From CAZBEL01 sp964628055 (GTDB taxonomy: Bacteria; Fidelibacterota; Marinisomatia; Marinisomatales; TCS56), in contig CAZVNL010000008.1 in the NCBI GenBank assembly GCA_964628055.1, positions 1 through 64,000 of the forward strand: a stretch of 64,000 nt of DNA, in the 5' to 3' direction. A model generated the notes under the pieces. It worked only from the letters and a program-made list of their open reading frames with translations, did no database searches and was not told the DNA's origin. The translations under genes and the position numbers were made by a program. Shown here piece by piece: positions 62,818 to 64,000 of the stretch. The number at the start of each line of letters is the position of its first letter. Within the stretch, counting starts at the first letter, position 1.

Positions 62818-64000
62818 TTACAAGGCCTTCTGCCGGGCGGGCCAGAGGGCCACCAAGGTCCCAAAAACCAGGATGTAGCCCCCGATCCACACCCAAGTAA
62901 CCAGGTGATTCAACATGAGTTTGAAATAGGCGGTCTCATGCTCCCCATCGATACCGGAGAAGACGGAGTAGATATCCAGATTCAGGGTTGTGTTGATATC
63001 CAATTCGCTATGGGGTTGGCGCCGGTCGGGATTAGGATCACGGAAAAAGTAAACCCGCTTTTCCGGGTGGAGAATCGTTACCGTTTTCCCCTCCCGATCG
63101 GTGACCTGTAAATCAGCGATCCACGCCAGATGATTGCTGCGTTCCTCGTTCCAAAGACGCCGCAAAGTAAACTGGTACTCACCCAGATGCTCGGTCTCCC
63201 CTACTTTCAAGGCCAGCTCCTTCTCCTGATCAAAGGTTGAACCGGCAAAGCCCACGAACATCAGGACAATTCCCAGGTGAACGATGTAGCCACCATAACG
63301 GCTGCGATTTTTCCTGAGCATTGAAAATAGGGCCTTAATTACGGTCTCTTGAAGGCGCTTTCTACGGGCCTGAATTCCCCGGTAGAACTCAATGATGATG
63401 GCCACCACCACAAACGTCGACAGGGAGAGGGCTATGAGGACGTAGCCCCCAATGCGGAACCAGAAAAGGACCACCCCGGTGAACAAGGCCGCAACCACGG
63501 GGATAGTGAAGTTCTTGACGAGTGTGGGGTTAGATGTGCGGCGCCAGGCGAGGAGGGGACCGATGCCCGTTAAGAAAAGGAGGATCAACCCAATGGGAAC
63601 ATTGACCTGGTTGAAGAAAGGTGCCCCCACGGTGATCTTGGTCCCCCGGACGGCCTCACTGAGTACCGGGAAAATCGTGCCCCAAAATACTGCAAAACAC
63701 ATGATCACGAAAATGACGTTATTGAAGAGAAAGCCACTTTCCCGAGAGGTAAAGGATTCCAGTCTCTTAGGAGAGCGCAATATAGTGCGGCGTTGAACGA
63801 TTAAAGCCACCGAACCCACGGCTACGAAAAGGAGAAACACCAGGAAAATGGGCCCCAGGGAAGAAGCGGAGAAGGCGTGTACCGAGGACATGACACCACT
63901 CCGCGTGAGAAACGTGCCAAATAACGACAGGACGAACGTGATGCTGATGAGAAGCATATTCCACACTTTCAGCATGTCCTTCTTTTCCTGAATGATGATG
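62818..64000 (-). CDS. ccmF: haem lyase CcmF, 5' part cut by the window edge
   Basis: The frame is open to position 64000 and reads IIIQEKKDMLKVWN, which matches the middle of CcmF, so the gene starts outside the window. FLTRSGVMSSVHAFSAS lies near 63870-63920. About ten membrane spans and a C-terminal periplasmic loop ending in a last helix are visible. CcmF attaches haem to apocytochrome c. The missing N-terminal part would carry the WWD motif and the first haem-ligand histidines. Confidence 0.93.
   Translation of the reverse strand, partial: IIIQEKKDMLKVWNMLLISITFVLSLFGTFLTRSGVMSSVHAFSASSLGPIFLVFLLFVAVGSVALIVQRRTILRSPKRLESFTSRESGFLFNNVIFVIMCFAVFWGTIFPVLSEAVRGTKITVGAPFFNQVNVPIGLILLFLTGIGPLLAWRRTSNPTLVKNFTIPVVAALFTGVVLFWFRIGGYVLIALSLSTFVVVAIIIEFYRGIQARRKRLQETVIKALFSMLRKNRSRYGGYIVHLGIVLMFVGFAGSTFDQEKELALKVGETEHLGEYQFTLRRLWNEERSNHLAWIADLQVTDREGKTVTILHPEKRVYFFRDPNPDRRQPHSELDINTTLNLDIYSVFSGIDGEHETAYFKLMLNHLVTWVWIGGYILVFGTLVALWPARQKAL

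Overview
The window reads as a dense bacterial chromosome segment from a Gram-negative (diderm) member of the FCB superphylum, most likely a Marinimicrobia- or Calditrichota-like lineage rather than a classical Bacteroidota. The evidence is a PorU/PorV type IX secretion pair, LolCDE and TamA/TamB outer-membrane machinery, an FCB-type GGGP synthase, a cobalamin-dependent ribonucleotide reductase and a cytochrome c maturation (Ccm) operon. The phylum call is inference from gene content. I see no insertion sequences, prophage genes or CRISPR arrays. Nearly every gene is on the minus strand; the only confident plus-strand gene is nrdJ at 5624-8062.

Layout, read in the direction of minus-strand transcription within each block. 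Block 1 (4589 to 9): a DUF512 radical-SAM protein, der, yigZ, a secreted endonuclease/phosphatase-fold protein and initiator tRNA. A gene-poor stretch (4590-5623) holds tRNA-Gly and its terminator, and separates this block from plus-strand nrdJ. Block 2 (11845 to 8193): rplM, rpsI, rpsB, tsf, pyrH, frr, ending at a hairpin shared with nrdJ. Block 3 (14802 to 11936): a pyr leader with an attenuator, then pyrR, pyrB, pyrC. Block 4 (25313 to 14857): efp, accB, accC, gcvH, GGGP synthase, gmhA, xerD, an M50 protease, a small coupled membrane protein, a formiminotransferase-cyclodeaminase, mutL, miaA. Block 5 (34660 to 25406): tamB, tamA, a TPR lipoprotein, moxR, a DUF58 protein and a Bat-like lipoprotein. 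Block 6 (45114 to 34764): prfB with a recoding site, lysS, lolC/lolE/lolD, clpC, dnaK and a strong terminator. Block 7 (51779 to 45221): porU, porV and a lipoprotein. Block 8 (64000 to 51976): ccmF (cut by the window edge), a CcmI-like protein, ccmA, ccmB, ccmC, ccmD, archaeal-type GAPDH, an MBL hydrolase, metF, tilS, hpt, ftsH, folP, cdaA.

Functionally this is translation (S2, S9, L13, EF-Ts, EF-P, RRF, RF2, LysRS), pyrimidine synthesis, fatty-acid initiation, envelope biogenesis, proteostasis and haem/cytochrome assembly. The most interesting signals are: (i) a pyrR leader that combines a PyrR-box-like terminator with two short leader ORFs; (ii) a prfB recoding region with two tandem CUU-UGA steps; (iii) a C2H2-like zinc-finger insertion in the formiminotransferase; (iv) archaeal-type GAPDH and GGGP synthase; and (v) a porU-porV-lipoprotein cassette. 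No wholly new multi-gene defence or mobile system was recognised.
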